From the NCBI GenBank assembly GCA_021778375.1, contig JAJYCM010000110.1, positions 1 to 8,504 on the forward strand: 8,504 nucleotides of DNA, read 5' to 3'. Shown one piece after another: positions 1 through 7,058 of this stretch. The notes under the pieces were generated by a model that saw only the letters and a program-made list of their open reading frames with translations, was not told the DNA's origin and ran no database searches. Both the position numbers and the translations under genes were made by a program. This DNA is from Bacteroidota bacterium. Lineage in GTDB: Bacteria > Bacteroidota > Ignavibacteria > Ignavibacteriales > Ignavibacteriaceae. Positions within the stretch are counted from its first letter, which is position 1; every line of letters begins with the position of its first letter.

Positions 1-71
1 GCGGCTGCCGGCAAGAGGAATAGAATACCTACGAGTACAATCAGTAAGTATTTCAATTTTTTATTAATCAT
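1..71 (-). CDS. N-terminal fragment of an exported protein (signal peptide only)
   Basis: The gene starts at an ATG at 71-69 and runs off the left edge of the window, so only 23 codons are visible. They read MINKKLKYLLIVLVGILFLL then PAA, a classic signal peptide: a lysine-rich start followed by a long hydrophobic core. There is no cysteine within the visible part, so a lipoprotein can be neither claimed nor excluded. A strong ribosome binding site, AGGAGT, lies at 82-77, five bases before the ATG, which supports this start. The gene begins only 43 bases after the stop of the TonB-dependent receptor on the same strand with no terminator between them, so it is probably the next gene in that operon and may work at the cell envelope with the receptor. 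The mature protein is not in the window, so its function is unknown. Confidence 0.75.
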   Translation of the reverse strand, partial: MINKKLKYLLIVLVGILFLLPAA

Positions 72-114
72 TTTAAACTCCTATTTTTTTTTGAATTTTC
101 TGCCAAATTTTCTT

Positions 115-3100
115 TTAGTATTCTAAGCGAATTCCAAGTCTAATTTGACGCGGAGTACCATATAAACCCGCATAATCAATATTAAAAGCCTGGTACAATT
201 GTGCATATTGAGGACCATATTTTTGTACTTGTTTATAACCGGTCAGATTTGGATCTGTTAAATATCCATTACTTTCTGCGGAACCGGTATTTGAAAATAC
301 GTCTTGCACATTCTTGGTGTTGAAAAGGTTAATAACCTGAATAAAAATATTAGCCGATAGTTGCCCGGGTAACTCGACTGTTTTATCCAGGCGAAGGTCT
401 ACTTCAAAATTTGAAGGAGTAACAGAAGAATTAAGAGCCTCTATTGCTGTCCTGTTTCTTGTATCTACGCCAGCTTGTACTGTAGTAGGACTGCTGGTTC
501 CAGGACTAAGTATAGTACCCAGCGTATAAGGATGTCCGGTACTAAACGTCATCAGCAAGGAAGCACCGAATTGATGAAGAATATCAGGACCATCATCTTT
601 GCCGTATCTGTAATCTATATTTAAATGTCCGCTAAATGCATGATTAAAGGAAAGAGGAACTATAAAATTAGGAATAAATACATAGCTGGGATTTACAGGG
701 GCGCCGAATTCACCGGCATTTGAATATGGGTTATCACCGGTTCCCTTCGCATCTTGATAGGATATAGAACCATTAACCATGAATCTTTCGGTTCTTCTCA
801 TGTCGAAAGATATCTCAATTCCTTGTGTGGTAGCATAATCGCCGTTTGTAAGAATTGAATATGGTCTCCAACCAGTGCTCTGGTCAACATTTTGAGTTCC
901 AAAAACTACCTGATTTGATATGTCTTTATAGTATGCGGTTATATCGAATGATGCGAACGATGCAATTTGCTGAGTAAAACCGAGTTCATACTGAGTTGTT
1001 CTTGTTGGTCTTACATTCATACCAACAGGAGTCGCAATGAAGAAACCGTTATTAGGATTTAACCAGTAGCCCAACTGATAAGGACCTTGATACAAGTCAT
1101 TCAAAGTTGGCTGTTGAACAAATTTTCCATATTGAGCATGGAATACGGTTTGATCAGTAATTGGGAAAGAGAAGCCAAGCCTTGGGCTAAGTGCACTAAA
1201 TGATGGTACATTGACAAAATTTGCTGCGTTAGTAACATTGCCAGAGCTTGCGTCAAAAACATTACCCGGGTAAGCAGGATTGACAAATGCTTGATTATCT
1301 GTATTTATATAATCATACCTTAAGCCGGCATTTACTATTAAATTTTTATATTCCATTCTATCTTCTATATATGCACCAGCAAATACAGGTCTATGTGGAG
1401 CAATTTGACCTGTTTTATAATTGGTAGAACCGGTATAAGCATTACCTAAAACATCATATCCGTAATTATTTACACCGCGTTTAATTAAAAGCTGTTGTCG
1501 TGTTAAGCTCGTAGAAGCCAGCGTTCCAGCGAGATTTGTAAGAACACCGGTGGGAGTATAATTACTGAAGGTCATCAACTGTAGTTCACCGCCGACCTTA
1601 ATTGAATTTTCTTTATTTATTTCGTCCGATAACGATGCGTTTAAATTTAAGTTTGTATTTTGATATTTATTAAAATTTACTATTGAGGCATTTGGGTCAG
1701 CACCAACAAGCGGTGTATTTGGCGCTGCGAAACCAAATGTAGAGAACAACTGATATGGTAGCGGAACTGTATATTGGCCATACTGTGTATCTCTAGGTCT
1801 TCGATACCATGGAACTCCTGCTTTGGCGTTAGCCACGCTATCACCATAAGTCCAAAAGTTATTGCCTAACTGTGGGTCATAAGTGCTTCCCTGGTTAAAA
1901 ATATAACTTGCATTAGCTTCTACATAAGCTTTGGAACTAAGAATCTGGGTTAATTTTATTCCAAAATCTCCGTTGTATGTATCTCTAATAGGCAAACGGT
2001 TATTGTCAAACATAGTATAAATGCCGCCGCCAATTCGCTGTCTGTCAAAAGTGTAAGCACCAATCAGACGAACTAGTGTAGGATTGTAGTCAAATGTAAG
2101 AGTCGCTACACCACTATATTGATCTGATCTATTTCCCGGAACCGGACCGCCGGGCATTTGAAGTAAAACATTACTGTCTTGTGGAGTTACTTTATCACTA
2201 ACGCGTCCAAAATTAAATCCGTTAACTTGCTGTGGATTTGCATCCGTTTGTGATAAATTATCAAATAAACCAAAAAACTTAATATGATCTCCAACTAATG
2301 GTCCGCTTAACGAAGCGGTAACATCGTTGTATCCATAAGAATAAGCGCCGAGATTTTGAACTCCATTATATCTGTTTTTACTGTTTTTAAAAGTCCAATT
2401 ATCTGTTATGTATTGCAAACTCGCTTTAAGAGCAGGACCTCCGGATTTCAAATCTGTGCGGATAATACCGGCATTAGCTCCGCCAAATTCTGCAGTATAT
2501 CCTCCGGCTTGAACCTGAATTTCTTCAAGTGCATCTTGTGGAATAGTAACTTGACGGGATGCGCCACGTCCGAAAGCAGCGCCCAAACCTGTTGATGCTG
2601 CATTCGTAATATTGCTTCCTTCCAAATAATATCCTACTTCATCCTGCCTGCCGCCTCGGATGTATATTGATCCGCCTTGCAGTGTAACACCAGGAGTAAG
2701 AGCAATTATATTATCAACGCCTCTTACTGGAAGAGCATCAATTTCAGCATTGGTGGTAGTACGAATTGCATTTGTATTACTTTTATTTACCAAAGGTCTT
2801 TGAGCAACAATTTCAACTTCTCCTACCGAAACTCCAGAAGCAGGAAGTTGAAAATTTAATTCTGTAGCTAAATCAGAATTAACTCGGACATTAGAAACTG
2901 TAACAGTCTTATAGCCCAAGTATGTGGCTTTAACTGTATATACTGCCGCATTAAGATTGCTAACGGAATATTCTCCGTTAACATCAGTGGCTGCACCAAA
3001 CGAAGTACCAACTACAATTACGTTAGCTCCGATTAGAGGTTCGCCTGTTTGGAGATCTGTGACTTTACCTTTGATCCTTCCCGTTGTACCAGCCAATAAT

Positions 3101-3150
3101 AAAGTTGGAATTAACAACAGGAAAAAAACGACGGTAATCTTTTGCTTCAT
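115..3150 (-). CDS. TonB-dependent outer-membrane receptor with N-terminal carboxypeptidase-regulatory-like domain
   Basis: This is an outer-membrane beta-barrel of 1011 residues, predicted to import a substrate using energy passed from TonB. Residues 1-20 form a signal peptide ending in LLLA. Residues about 23-103 match the carboxypeptidase-regulatory-like fold (GKVTD, GANV, TDVNGEY, LGYKT), common on receptors of the Bacteroidota group. EVEIVAQRP at 111-119 is the likely TonB-box-like segment. The plug covers about 125-240, with IYIRGGRQDEVGYYLEG at 162-178 and ALEEIQVQAGGYTAEFGG at 207-224. The rest is barrel, including SPRLGFSFPITD at 655-666 and YGKFVQQPTLNDLY at 674-687, and the protein ends in an aromatic residue (Y), as barrel proteins usually do. 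AAGGAGAA at 3163-3156 sits five bases before the ATG and fixes the start. No SusD-like partner is visible. The substrate cannot be told from sequence. An exported protein gene follows 43 bases downstream. Confidence 0.93.
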   Translation of the reverse strand: MKQKITVVFFLLLIPTLLLAGTTGRIKGKVTDLQTGEPLIGANVIVVGTSFGAATDVNGEYSVSNLNAAVYTVKATYLGYKTVTVSNVRVNSDLATELNFQLPASGVSVGEVEIVAQRPLVNKSNTNAIRTTTNAEIDALPVRGVDNIIALTPGVTLQGGSIYIRGGRQDEVGYYLEGSNITNAASTGLGAAFGRGASRQVTIPQDALEEIQVQAGGYTAEFGGANAGIIRTDLKSGGPALKASLQYITDNWTFKNSKNRYNGVQNLGAYSYGYNDVTASLSGPLVGDHIKFFGLFDNLSQTDANPQQVNGFNFGRVSDKVTPQDSNVLLQMPGGPVPGNRSDQYSGVATLTFDYNPTLVRLIGAYTFDRQRIGGGIYTMFDNNRLPIRDTYNGDFGIKLTQILSSKAYVEANASYIFNQGSTYDPQLGNNFWTYGDSVANAKAGVPWYRRPRDTQYGQYTVPLPYQLFSTFGFAAPNTPLVGADPNASIVNFNKYQNTNLNLNASLSDEINKENSIKVGGELQLMTFSNYTPTGVLTNLAGTLASTSLTRQQLLIKRGVNNYGYDVLGNAYTGSTNYKTGQIAPHRPVFAGAYIEDRMEYKNLIVNAGLRYDYINTDNQAFVNPAYPGNVFDASSGNVTNAANFVNVPSFSALSPRLGFSFPITDQTVFHAQYGKFVQQPTLNDLYQGPYQLGYWLNPNNGFFIATPVGMNVRPTRTTQYELGFTQQIASFASFDITAYYKDISNQVVFGTQNVDQSTGWRPYSILTNGDYATTQGIEISFDMRRTERFMVNGSISYQDAKGTGDNPYSNAGEFGAPVNPSYVFIPNFIVPLSFNHAFSGHLNIDYRYGKDDGPDILHQFGASLLMTFSTGHPYTLGTILSPGTSSPTTVQAGVDTRNRTAIEALNSSVTPSNFEVDLRLDKTVELPGQLSANIFIQVINLFNTKNVQDVFSNTGSAESNGYLTDPNLTGYKQVQKYGPQYAQLYQAFNIDYAGLYGTPRQIRLGIRLEY

Positions 3151-3227
3151 ATCGCTTCTCCTTATATGGATTGTTTTGTTACTGATTGATTATTTAATTG
3201 TAACTAATAGGCAAAAAAATAGAAAGT

Positions 3228-3241
3228 TAAACGATAAACGA
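3228..3241. repeat. Tandem 7-base repeat TAAACGA x2
   Basis: Two exact adjacent copies of TAAACGA occupy 3228-3234 and 3235-3241. On the receptor strand this reads TCGTTTA twice, about 80 bases upstream of the receptor start codon and overlapping the weak -7-like box at 3229-3222. Its place in a probable promoter region would suit a regulator-binding site, possibly for the neighbouring OmpR-type regulator, since that family often binds tandem direct repeats. OmpR-family sites usually have a spacing nearer 10-11 bases, and AT-rich DNA gives such repeats by chance, so this remains weak. Confidence 0.3.
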
Positions 3242-3305
3242 TGTCATCAATAAGTAAATATTTGTAAAAACTTGTCACGATCACTTTATTTTTAATTCAA
3301 ATAAC

Positions 3306-3332
3306 AAGAATAGTTGACTCAAAGTTATTCTT
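3306..3332. terminator. Weak hairpin downstream of the response regulator gene
   Basis: The arms AAGAATA (3306-3312) and TATTCTT (3326-3332) are perfect complements around a loop that contains the small palindrome TTGACTCAA (3314-3322). It lies about 100 bases past the regulator stop codon. On the plus strand a T-run (to 3336) follows the stem, but no plus-strand gene ends here. On the minus strand, the direction that needs a terminator, the stem is followed only by TTGTTATTTG. The stem has a single G-C pair. It could be a poor terminator or a protein-binding palindrome. Confidence 0.2.
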
Positions 3333-3364
3333 TTTTATGATAAACGGTTTTTGCTCATTAATTA

Positions 3365-3382
3365 TAAAAATATCGATTTTTA
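3365..3382. repeat. All-AT inverted repeat, 7-base arms
   Basis: TAAAAAT (3365-3371) and ATTTTTA (3376-3382) are perfect complements around the four-base loop ATCG. The element lies about 52 bases past the stop of the response regulator. The stem has no G-C pair and would be unstable in RNA, so it is recorded as structure only. It may be chance in this AT-rich spacer. Confidence 0.2.
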
Positions 3383-3433
3383 GCTTAAACATAATACTAT
3401 TTAACTTTGAAAAGTTGATAGCATCAAGTGATA

Positions 3434-4126
3434 TTATCCGATTATTTTATATCCGATTCCGTGTACGGTTAAAATTGTTTTAGGACGGTCCGGGTTTTCT
3501 TCGACTTTTTGGCGAAGTTTAACAATAAAATTATCAACCGTTCTCGTTGTAGGATTTTCGTCAAAGCCCCAAACAACTCTTAAAATTTCGTCTCTACTTA
3601 CAGTATAATTTTTTTTGGACCAGAGTAAATTTAGAATTTCAAATTCTTTGTAAGACATTTGAACAGAGCCTTCATCGCTGAAAGCATTGTATGATGCAAA
3701 GTTCACAACAAGCTTTCCAATTTTGATATCTTTATTGCTTTTTTCATTTGGTTGAATAGCGTTTTCCCTGCGACGTAGTATCGCTTTAATTCGCGCGATT
3801 AGCTCTCTTACGCTAAAAGGTTTCGTTACATAATCATCAGCGCCAAGCTCAAGCCCTAGTACCCTGTCAAGCTCTTCGCCTCTTGCAGTTAATAAAATAA
3901 TCGGCGTATCATTTCCTTTTTTTCTAACTGTTTTGCAAATTTCAAAACCGGAAATATTCGGAAGCATTACATCCAGAATTATTAAATCATAGTTGTTATC
4001 TAAAATTTTTTTTAGTCCGGATTCACCTTCACGGGCGGTTTCAACTTTATAGCCTTCAAGTTCGAAATTATCTTTTAATCCAACTACCATATTTGGTTCG
4101 TCTTCAACAATTAATATAACCGGCAT
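3434..4126 (-). CDS. OmpR/PhoB-family DNA-binding response regulator
   Basis: This 230-residue cytoplasmic protein is a transcription regulator switched on by phosphorylation from the kinase encoded just upstream. The receiver domain covers residues 1-118: acidic pocket E8-D9, phospho-acceptor D52 in LILDVMLP, T80 in ILLTARG, Y99 and K102 in DYVTKPF. A short linker leads to a winged-helix domain at about 135-229, with SYKEFEILNLL at 158-168, the recognition-helix region TRTVDNFIVKLRQKVE at 194-209, and the final hairpin TVHGIGYKI. Length and all key residues are normal for the family. AAGGAG at 4137-4132, five bases before the ATG, supports the start. The histidine kinase gene ends 89 bases upstream on the same strand with no terminator seen, so they are likely co-transcribed. 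The target genes cannot be read from the sequence; the receptor gene downstream is a candidate by position only. Confidence 0.95.
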   Translation of the reverse strand: MPVILIVEDEPNMVVGLKDNFELEGYKVETAREGESGLKKILDNNYDLIILDVMLPNISGFEICKTVRKKGNDTPIILLTARGEELDRVLGLELGADDYVTKPFSVRELIARIKAILRRRENAIQPNEKSNKDIKIGKLVVNFASYNAFSDEGSVQMSYKEFEILNLLWSKKNYTVSRDEILRVVWGFDENPTTRTVDNFIVKLRQKVEENPDRPKTILTVHGIGYKIIG

Positions 4127-4215
4127 TTTAGCTCCTTAACTTATTTAAAATATTCTGTATCATAAAATAATAATTATCTCTGTTTGTTAGTATAGAAGAA
4201 CTAATATTAAATTTT

Positions 4216-5787
4216 TCATGCGATATATTGTTTGAACATTAAAGTAAAGGAACTACCTTTTCCTTCGCTGCTTTCAACTTCAATTTTCCCGTAATGAGCA
4301 TCCATAATACTTTTAACAATTGTCAGCCCCAAACCGGTGCCTTTTGCATCCTGGGCTAAGCCTCCTTGTACTCTATAAAATTTATCAAATATTTTTTTCT
4401 GATTAACAGCAGATATTCCTATTCCGGAATCTATAACTTTTATGTACGCAAAGCCCTTTTCGAAACCAGTCTTAATTATAATTTCCTTTTTGTCTTTGCT
4501 GTATTTCATCGCATTATCTAAAAGATTGATAATCACTTCAATTACCGCTTCCTTATCAACTCGAACATCAGGCATATTTCCACCAGGTTTAAAAATAATA
4601 TTAAAATTATTATTTTCAATTTGATAGCCATAAGCTTGAAGAACATTTTCAACAATTAAATTTAAATTTTCAGAATTAAAATTATATTTTTTTCTATTTT
4701 CCTCAATGGCATAGAAACTTAATATTTTGTCCACGATCCGGCTTAGGCGATTACTTTCATCATTAATAATTTTGAAATATTCTTTTTCTTTTTCCCGCTC
4801 TTTCAATCTGCCCAGTACAAGTGTTTCAGAAAAAAGATTTATTAATGAAAGCGGCGTACGCAGCTCATGTGAAACGTTTGCGATAAAATTGGATTGTTGA
4901 TTTGCAAGCTCTACTTCTTTTTTGAAATTTTTTAGCACAAACCAAAGTCCGATTATCAAAAAGAGATTAATAAGAAAAATTATAATTATGTTCCTGATCG
5001 ATCTCTCTCTTACCAAACCAGAAATTGTTGCCCCTTTTAACATTATATTAACAGAATAACCTGGAAATAAGGTAATGACTGTATGCTGTTCAATCTCGGT
5101 GGAATAATTTTCCCCGGATGAAAAGATTTTTGTGTTGTTTTTTCGATTCGAAACAGAGACAACAAACTCATTCCTCGTTATAGAATTTATTTTTGTTGAT
5201 AGGATTTGTTTTATAAAGATTTCAGGGTCAACTAACAATCCGCAAATTTCACTTTTCCCTTCCGGTAATTCCAACAGGAAAATTACTAAAACATTATTCC
5301 CAATTTTATCGTTCGTGACGGTTTCAATTTTCCTTGAACCGAAGTCATTCTGCCGTAATAGAACTTTTATTTTATTTTCATTAGATACCAAAATTCTTTC
5401 AATGTTTTTTTGAAAAATATTTGACAATGTATCTTGATAATTTGAAATAATCTCCGGTTGGCGGGAAATAGTTATATCGGAAAGAATTAACATTTTGATC
5501 GATTGGTTTCGTAGAAGAAATTTTTTTACGGATTCTTGAAATTTAACGTCTTCAACATTTTGGGTTTCAACAACTAACAAATTCAGTTTTCTAGCCCAAC
5601 TGGTTATATAGTTATTAACGTAGTCATTTATTGAGGCAAGTAAAGTATTTAACTCACTACTATATATTTTTTCAATGTTTTTTTCACTTTGGTTTAGTGA
5701 GCTAATTTGATATATTGATAATATAATGGTTGGAACAAGAATTATTATTATTAAAAGCGAAATAATCTTTCTGTAAGGCTTATTCAT
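4216..5787 (-). CDS. Membrane sensor histidine kinase, no HAMP domain
   Basis: This 523-residue inner-membrane kinase is the likely partner of the downstream OmpR-type regulator. Transmembrane segment 1 is at about 9-27 and segment 2 at about 264-286. The 235 or so residues between them face the periplasm and begin with a long amphipathic helix followed by mixed alpha/beta sequence, which suits a Cache-like sensor, though I cannot name the family. The phospho-acceptor H307 lies in FIANVSHELRTPL (301-313). The ATPase domain shows the N box (NLLDNAMKYS, 421-430), G1 (DSGIGIS, 453-459), F box (FDKFYRV, 467-473) and G2 (GTGLGL, 483-488). Only about 20 residues separate segment 2 from the histidine motif, so the usual HAMP relay of about 50 residues is absent. 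No Shine-Dalgarno lies at normal distance; GGAGT at 5813-5809 is too far upstream. An in-frame stop with no start codon after it limits upward extension. The ligand is unknown. Confidence 0.93.
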   Translation of the reverse strand: MNKPYRKIISLLIIIILVPTIILSIYQISSLNQSEKNIEKIYSSELNTLLASINDYVNNYITSWARKLNLLVVETQNVEDVKFQESVKKFLLRNQSIKMLILSDITISRQPEIISNYQDTLSNIFQKNIERILVSNENKIKVLLRQNDFGSRKIETVTNDKIGNNVLVIFLLELPEGKSEICGLLVDPEIFIKQILSTKINSITRNEFVVSVSNRKNNTKIFSSGENYSTEIEQHTVITLFPGYSVNIMLKGATISGLVRERSIRNIIIIFLINLFLIIGLWFVLKNFKKEVELANQQSNFIANVSHELRTPLSLINLFSETLVLGRLKEREKEKEYFKIINDESNRLSRIVDKILSFYAIEENRKKYNFNSENLNLIVENVLQAYGYQIENNNFNIIFKPGGNMPDVRVDKEAVIEVIINLLDNAMKYSKDKKEIIIKTGFEKGFAYIKVIDSGIGISAVNQKKIFDKFYRVQGGLAQDAKGTGLGLTIVKSIMDAHYGKIEVESSEGKGSSFTLMFKQYIA

Positions 5788-5972
5788 TTCTAAAAAGATG
5801 CAATTTTTACTCCAATTAAAAATAATTTAATAAGGTTTCAATTATTAGATACATTTAAATGCCTTCGTTGTCTTAGAAAATTGAATCCTAATTAAGGCGG
5901 GCTACAAAAACCCCACACTCTCTACAAGAAATTAAAAATTATTATCAGCTCAATTCAATATATCTTTTTGGT

Positions 5973-6030
5973 TTAAGATAAATCTCGCAATTCCACAACT
6001 CCAAGTTTCTGAGAGTCGCGTAACATCACC
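5973..6030 (-). repeat. Candidate dispersed intergenic repeat, GC-richer patch
   Basis: On the minus strand this patch starts GGTGATGTTACGCGACTC and is clearly richer in G and C than the DNA around it. Its TGATGTTAC and ATGTTACGC words recur at the two ends of the MITE-like element near 7069-7162, which suggests a shared repeat end. It also encodes a short frame, MLRDSQKLGVVELRDLS (ATG at 6026, stop at 5973), with imperfect internal repetition (LRDSQ and LRDLS). The short frame is more likely a by-product of a palindromic or repeated element than a gene: its purine-rich GAGGTG abuts the ATG with no spacer and there is no homologous context. No matching inverted end was found nearby. Confidence 0.35.
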
Positions 6031-6053
6031 TCATTAAAAAATTCTGACCAAAC

Positions 6054-6091
6054 GTCATAAAAAATTACTTAAAAGTCAATATTTTTATGAC
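6054..6091. repeat. Inverted repeat with 10-base perfect arms
   Basis: GTCATAAAAA (6054-6063) and TTTTTATGAC (6082-6091) are exact complements. With a one-base bulge the stem extends by three pairs (6064-6066 with 6078-6080), leaving a loop of about 11 bases. The right arm also takes part in a second, competing stem: AAAGTCA (6072-6078) with TGACTTT (6088-6094). No T-run follows on the minus strand at a useful distance, so it is not a canonical terminator for the lipoprotein gene, whose stop is about 135 bases away. It could be a binding site, a messenger leader structure, or chance. Confidence 0.35.
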
Positions 6092-6225
6092 TTTATATCT
6101 AAATCTTTAACAATGTAATATTTTTGTTTACAAATTAAGCTTAATAAATTACAGTTCGTTAACGATTAAAGGCAATATTTTAATGTCAAATCTCATAAAG
6201 TGACAAAAAATTCTTTAGATCAAAT

Positions 6226-6936
6226 TTAAAGTTTTTTTGCTTCTTGAGTAATTTTGGCATTTTCAATCATTACCGGATAGGAATAGCCTGCGCCAAAATC
6301 TTTATTGATAGCTACTGTGCCTTCAACGGTTATGACATCGCCTACTTGAACTGTTTCTTTGCTTGTAACTAAAAGATCAAAATTATCGCCGGAAGCAGTT
6401 CCGTCCTGAATGTGGATCCAATTGCGATCCAGAATGTTTGGATTAAATTTTACAACTTTTCCTTTTAATCTTATCATCTTTCCAGCAAGTGATTGTTCTT
6501 GAGAAAAAATTTCAGCTATGGTTTTACCTCCCTTTAACGGAGAAATTGAAATTTGCTCTTTCGGAATATTTAACGCTTGAGAATGAGCCGCTGCTACTGG
6601 ATTGTTAGAAGGTTCTTTAGATATGCTTTGAACAAAAAATATTGAATCGAACGTCCTGTTCAAAGTGTTACTATGAAAATTTTTCATTTCCATACCTTGT
6701 GAATAATAAACTATCTCGCCTTTATTAACTTGTGTTTGCGGAGCTGCAATCCAATATTGATTTCCGTTTTCATCAACTTGAAGATAAGTGTAGCCCGCTG
6801 CATCCATGTTGTCTAATACTTTTACTGCATGAGTGCCGGCAGGTAGGTTTTGCACCGGCTGATTATCATTTTTCTTTGAACATGATGTTAAACCAAATAA
6901 ACCTAAAACTGCAATTACTAAAAATATACGTTTCAT
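6226..6936 (-). CDS. Lipoprotein with two OB-fold-like domains (NrfJ-like N-terminal half)
   Basis: The product is exported and lipid-anchored. Counting from the ATG at 6936 it has 236 residues: signal MKRIFLVIAVLGLFGLTSC with lipobox LTSC and anchor C19. The first domain, about 36-102, has GYTY, then W62, and MKNFHSNTLNRTFDSIFFV at 84-102. This pattern is known from NrfJ-type and related small periplasmic proteins often labelled nucleotide- or DNA-binding. The second, about 134-230, is OB-fold-like: GKTIAEIF, LKGKVVKFNPN at 157-167, NWIHIQDGT at 172-180, VGDVITVEGTV, and DFGAGYSYPVMIENAKI. Binding of a nucleic acid is a family label, not shown here; an envelope location argues for another ligand. 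An ATG at 6948 would add MVIL; neither start has a clear Shine-Dalgarno, and 6936 gives the typical MKR lipoprotein start. It is divergent from the DedA gene. Confidence 0.82.
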   Translation of the reverse strand: MKRIFLVIAVLGLFGLTSCSKKNDNQPVQNLPAGTHAVKVLDNMDAAGYTYLQVDENGNQYWIAAPQTQVNKGEIVYYSQGMEMKNFHSNTLNRTFDSIFFVQSISKEPSNNPVAAAHSQALNIPKEQISISPLKGGKTIAEIFSQEQSLAGKMIRLKGKVVKFNPNILDRNWIHIQDGTASGDNFDLLVTSKETVQVGDVITVEGTVAINKDFGAGYSYPVMIENAKITQEAKKL

Positions 6937-6980
6937 AAGAATTACCATTAATGTTGTATAATTATTCTAATTTATAAAAA

Positions 6981-6988
6981 CAAATATA
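6981..6988 (-). promoter_or_regulatory. Possible Bacteroidota-type -7 box for the lipoprotein gene
   Basis: On the minus strand TATATTTG (6988-6981) fits the TAnnTTTG -7 consensus of the Bacteroidota primary sigma factor. It lies 32-44 bases before the candidate start codons at 6948 and 6936, a sensible leader length. The base positions where a TTTG-type -33 box should sit, about 19 bases upstream, read TCGG, so only half of the promoter is convincing. Confidence 0.3.
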
Positions 6989-7058
6989 TCAAAGGCAGAT
7001 ACCATCTCCGAATGAATAAAATTTGTTTTCTTTTTTTTGCTGTTTAAATTTATATCTA

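Larger units (their letters stand above)
3151..3433. other. Spacer between response regulator and TonB receptor genes
   Basis: This very AT-rich stretch of 283 bases lies between two minus-strand genes. It should hold the 3' end of the two-component transcript and the promoter of the receptor, which has its own strong ribosome binding site at 3163-3156. No convincing sigma-70 promoter is visible on the minus strand. The sequence TAACTTTC at 3229-3222 is one base off the TAnnTTTG -7 box of Bacteroidota, but no good -33 box precedes it. The spacer contains a tandem 7-base repeat and two small hairpins, listed separately. The plus-strand open frame that reaches into it is not considered coding. 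Confidence 0.4.
5788..6225. other. 438-base spacer between lipoprotein and histidine kinase genes
   Basis: Both flanking genes run on the minus strand, so this spacer should contain the lipoprotein 3' end and the kinase promoter. I see no standard promoter or intrinsic terminator. What it does hold is a GC-richer patch at roughly 5890-6030 that differs from the very AT-rich flanks, including a 17-codon minus-strand frame (6026-5973), a 10-base-arm inverted repeat at 6054-6091, and two perfect palindromes, ATTAAGCTTAAT (6134-6145) and TCGTTAACGA (6156-6165). No long open frame or recognisable protein remnant was found. The patch may be a decayed intergenic repeat; the palindromes may be chance in AT-rich DNA or binding sites. 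Confidence 0.45.

Noticed and set aside
72..114. Terminator between the receptor and the next gene
   Set aside because: Only an A-rich tract on the minus strand and no stem; the spacer is short and holds a good ribosome binding site, so read-through is more likely.
2924..3253. Plus-strand open frame of 109 codons across the receptor 5' end
   Set aside because: It lies antisense to the signal peptide and N-terminal domain of a clearly real receptor, has no ribosome binding site or recognisable domain, and its end reads low-complexity AT-rich spacer.
3256..3288. Sigma-70-like promoter GTGACA/TACTTA for the receptor on the minus strand
   Set aside because: Both boxes are several bases from consensus and this bacterial group normally uses a different promoter consensus; not reported as a feature.
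5132..5413. Plus-strand open frame of 93 codons inside the kinase gene
   Set aside because: Antisense to the kinase sensor region; the F-, I- and S-rich translation is what an AT-rich antisense frame gives. No start signal or family match.
6134..6165. Palindromes ATTAAGCTTAAT and TCGTTAACGA as operator pair
   Set aside because: Both are perfect, but short AT-rich palindromes are common here and the two share no half-site, so an operator call is not supported.
6732..6938. Plus-strand open frame of 68 codons opposite the lipoprotein start
   Set aside because: Antisense to the lipoprotein signal peptide and first domain, which are well supported; nothing recognisable in the translation.
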